Both the position numbers and the translations under genes were made by a program. The notes under the pieces are model-generated. The model was given only the letters and a program-made list of their open reading frames with translations. It made no database searches and was not told where the DNA came from. From Streptococcus sp. Marseille-Q5986 (lineage in GTDB: Bacteria; Bacillota; Bacilli; Lactobacillales; Streptococcaceae): a stretch of DNA of 64,000 bases. Every line of letters starts with the position of its first letter. Position 1 is the stretch's first letter. Shown piece after piece: positions 63,664-64,000 of this stretch. Where the stretch lies: NCBI RefSeq assembly GCF_946902915.1, contig NZ_CAMPPY010000004.1, positions 124,001 through 188,000 of the forward strand, written 5' to 3'.

Positions 63664-64000
63664 ATGAAAATTGTACTTGTAGGGCATGGACATTTTGCCA
63701 CAGGGATTTATAGTTCTTTACAATTGATTGCAGGCAATCAAGAAAATGTGGAGTCGATTGACTTTGTGGAAGGAATGTCAGCAGATGAACTCAAGCAAAA
63801 AATCTTACTTGCAATTTCAAATGAAGAAGAAGTTTTAATCCTAAGTGATCTCTTGGGAGGATCGCCATTCAAGGTTTCTTCTACCATAATGGGAGAAAAT
63901 CCAGCCAAAACAATGAATGTTCTCTCAGGTTTGAACTTAGCCATGTTAATGGAAGCAGTCTTTGCTAGAATGGCTCATAGCTTTGATGAGGTTGTTAATA
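63664..64000 (+). CDS. PTS EIIA component, mannose family (3' end outside window)
   Basis: The visible 112 residues begin MKIVLVGHGHFATGIYSSLQ; the His in GHGHFATG is the phosphorylation site of mannose/AgaF-type EIIA. SDLLGGSPFK follows. It is divergent from the catabolic genes and starts the transport half of the locus; in pneumococcus the following genes encode unsaturated glucuronyl hydrolase and the other PTS parts. RBS AAAGGAGA. No stop within the window. Confidence 0.9.
   Translation, partial: MKIVLVGHGHFATGIYSSLQLIAGNQENVESIDFVEGMSADELKQKILLAISNEEEVLILSDLLGGSPFKVSSTIMGENPAKTMNVLSGLNLAMLMEAVFARMAHSFDEVVN

Overview
This window comes from a low-GC Gram-positive coccus of the Streptococcus mitis group (S. 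mitis, S. pseudopneumoniae or S. pneumoniae). The evidence is three BOX repeats of the pneumococcal type, a PavB surface adhesin with SSURE repeats followed by the RR08/HK08 two-component system and rpsD, a pneumococcal-type maltodextrin cluster, and a hyaluronan-breakdown operon. I cannot settle the species from sequence alone. No rRNA, tRNA or CRISPR array was seen.

Layout. 1-5.4 kb: the distal part of a type I restriction-modification locus, hsdS (partial), an intact anticodon nuclease gene prrC, and hsdR. 5.7-9.0 kb: a nucleoside phosphorylase and the KtrB/KtrA potassium uptake pair. 9.1-15.3 kb: a BOX element, a frameshifted glycosyltransferase, pavB, rr08/hk08 and rpsD with a structured leader. 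15.9-17.6 kb: rpmG, rpmF, and an SPFH (band 7) protein coupled to a ribbon-helix-helix regulator. 17.8-23.2 kb: a PRD regulator, PTS IIB, PTS IIC and a split transketolase, forming an ascorbate/pentitol-type operon. 23.5-32.6 kb: ilvD, a metal-sulfur assembly factor, hisS, a small regulator/membrane-protein operon, aspS and a broken yitT-type gene. 32.6-41 kb: the maltodextrin regulon malR, malA, malD, malC, malQ and malP, with no malX. 41.5-42.4 kb: an rRNA methyltransferase.

42.6-54.0 kb is an 11.4 kb integrated element bounded by a 15-bp direct repeat. It has an integrase, a LexA-like repressor and Cro with four shared operators, a Rha-type antirepressor, a VapE-type helicase beside a SaPI-like iteron/AT-rich origin, an ArpU-like regulator, a broken HNH nuclease gene and a HicBA toxin-antitoxin pair. 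It has no capsid, terminase or tail genes. This matches a phage satellite (PICI). It also has a strong candidate small RNA whose sequence can pair with the leader of another gene of the same element.

54.1-64 kb: a DUF6110 protein with a P-type ATPase lacking the usual CPx motif, tyrS, a nest of three IS remnants or elements (IS30, IS5, IS1182), then the hyaluronan/glycosaminoglycan catabolic genes kdgA, kdgK, an RpiB-type isomerase and an SDR dehydrogenase, divergent from a PTS EIIA gene across a double RegR-type operator region. The IS nest and the rpsD-rpmG junction appear to be places where gene order differs from the pneumococcal order I remember.
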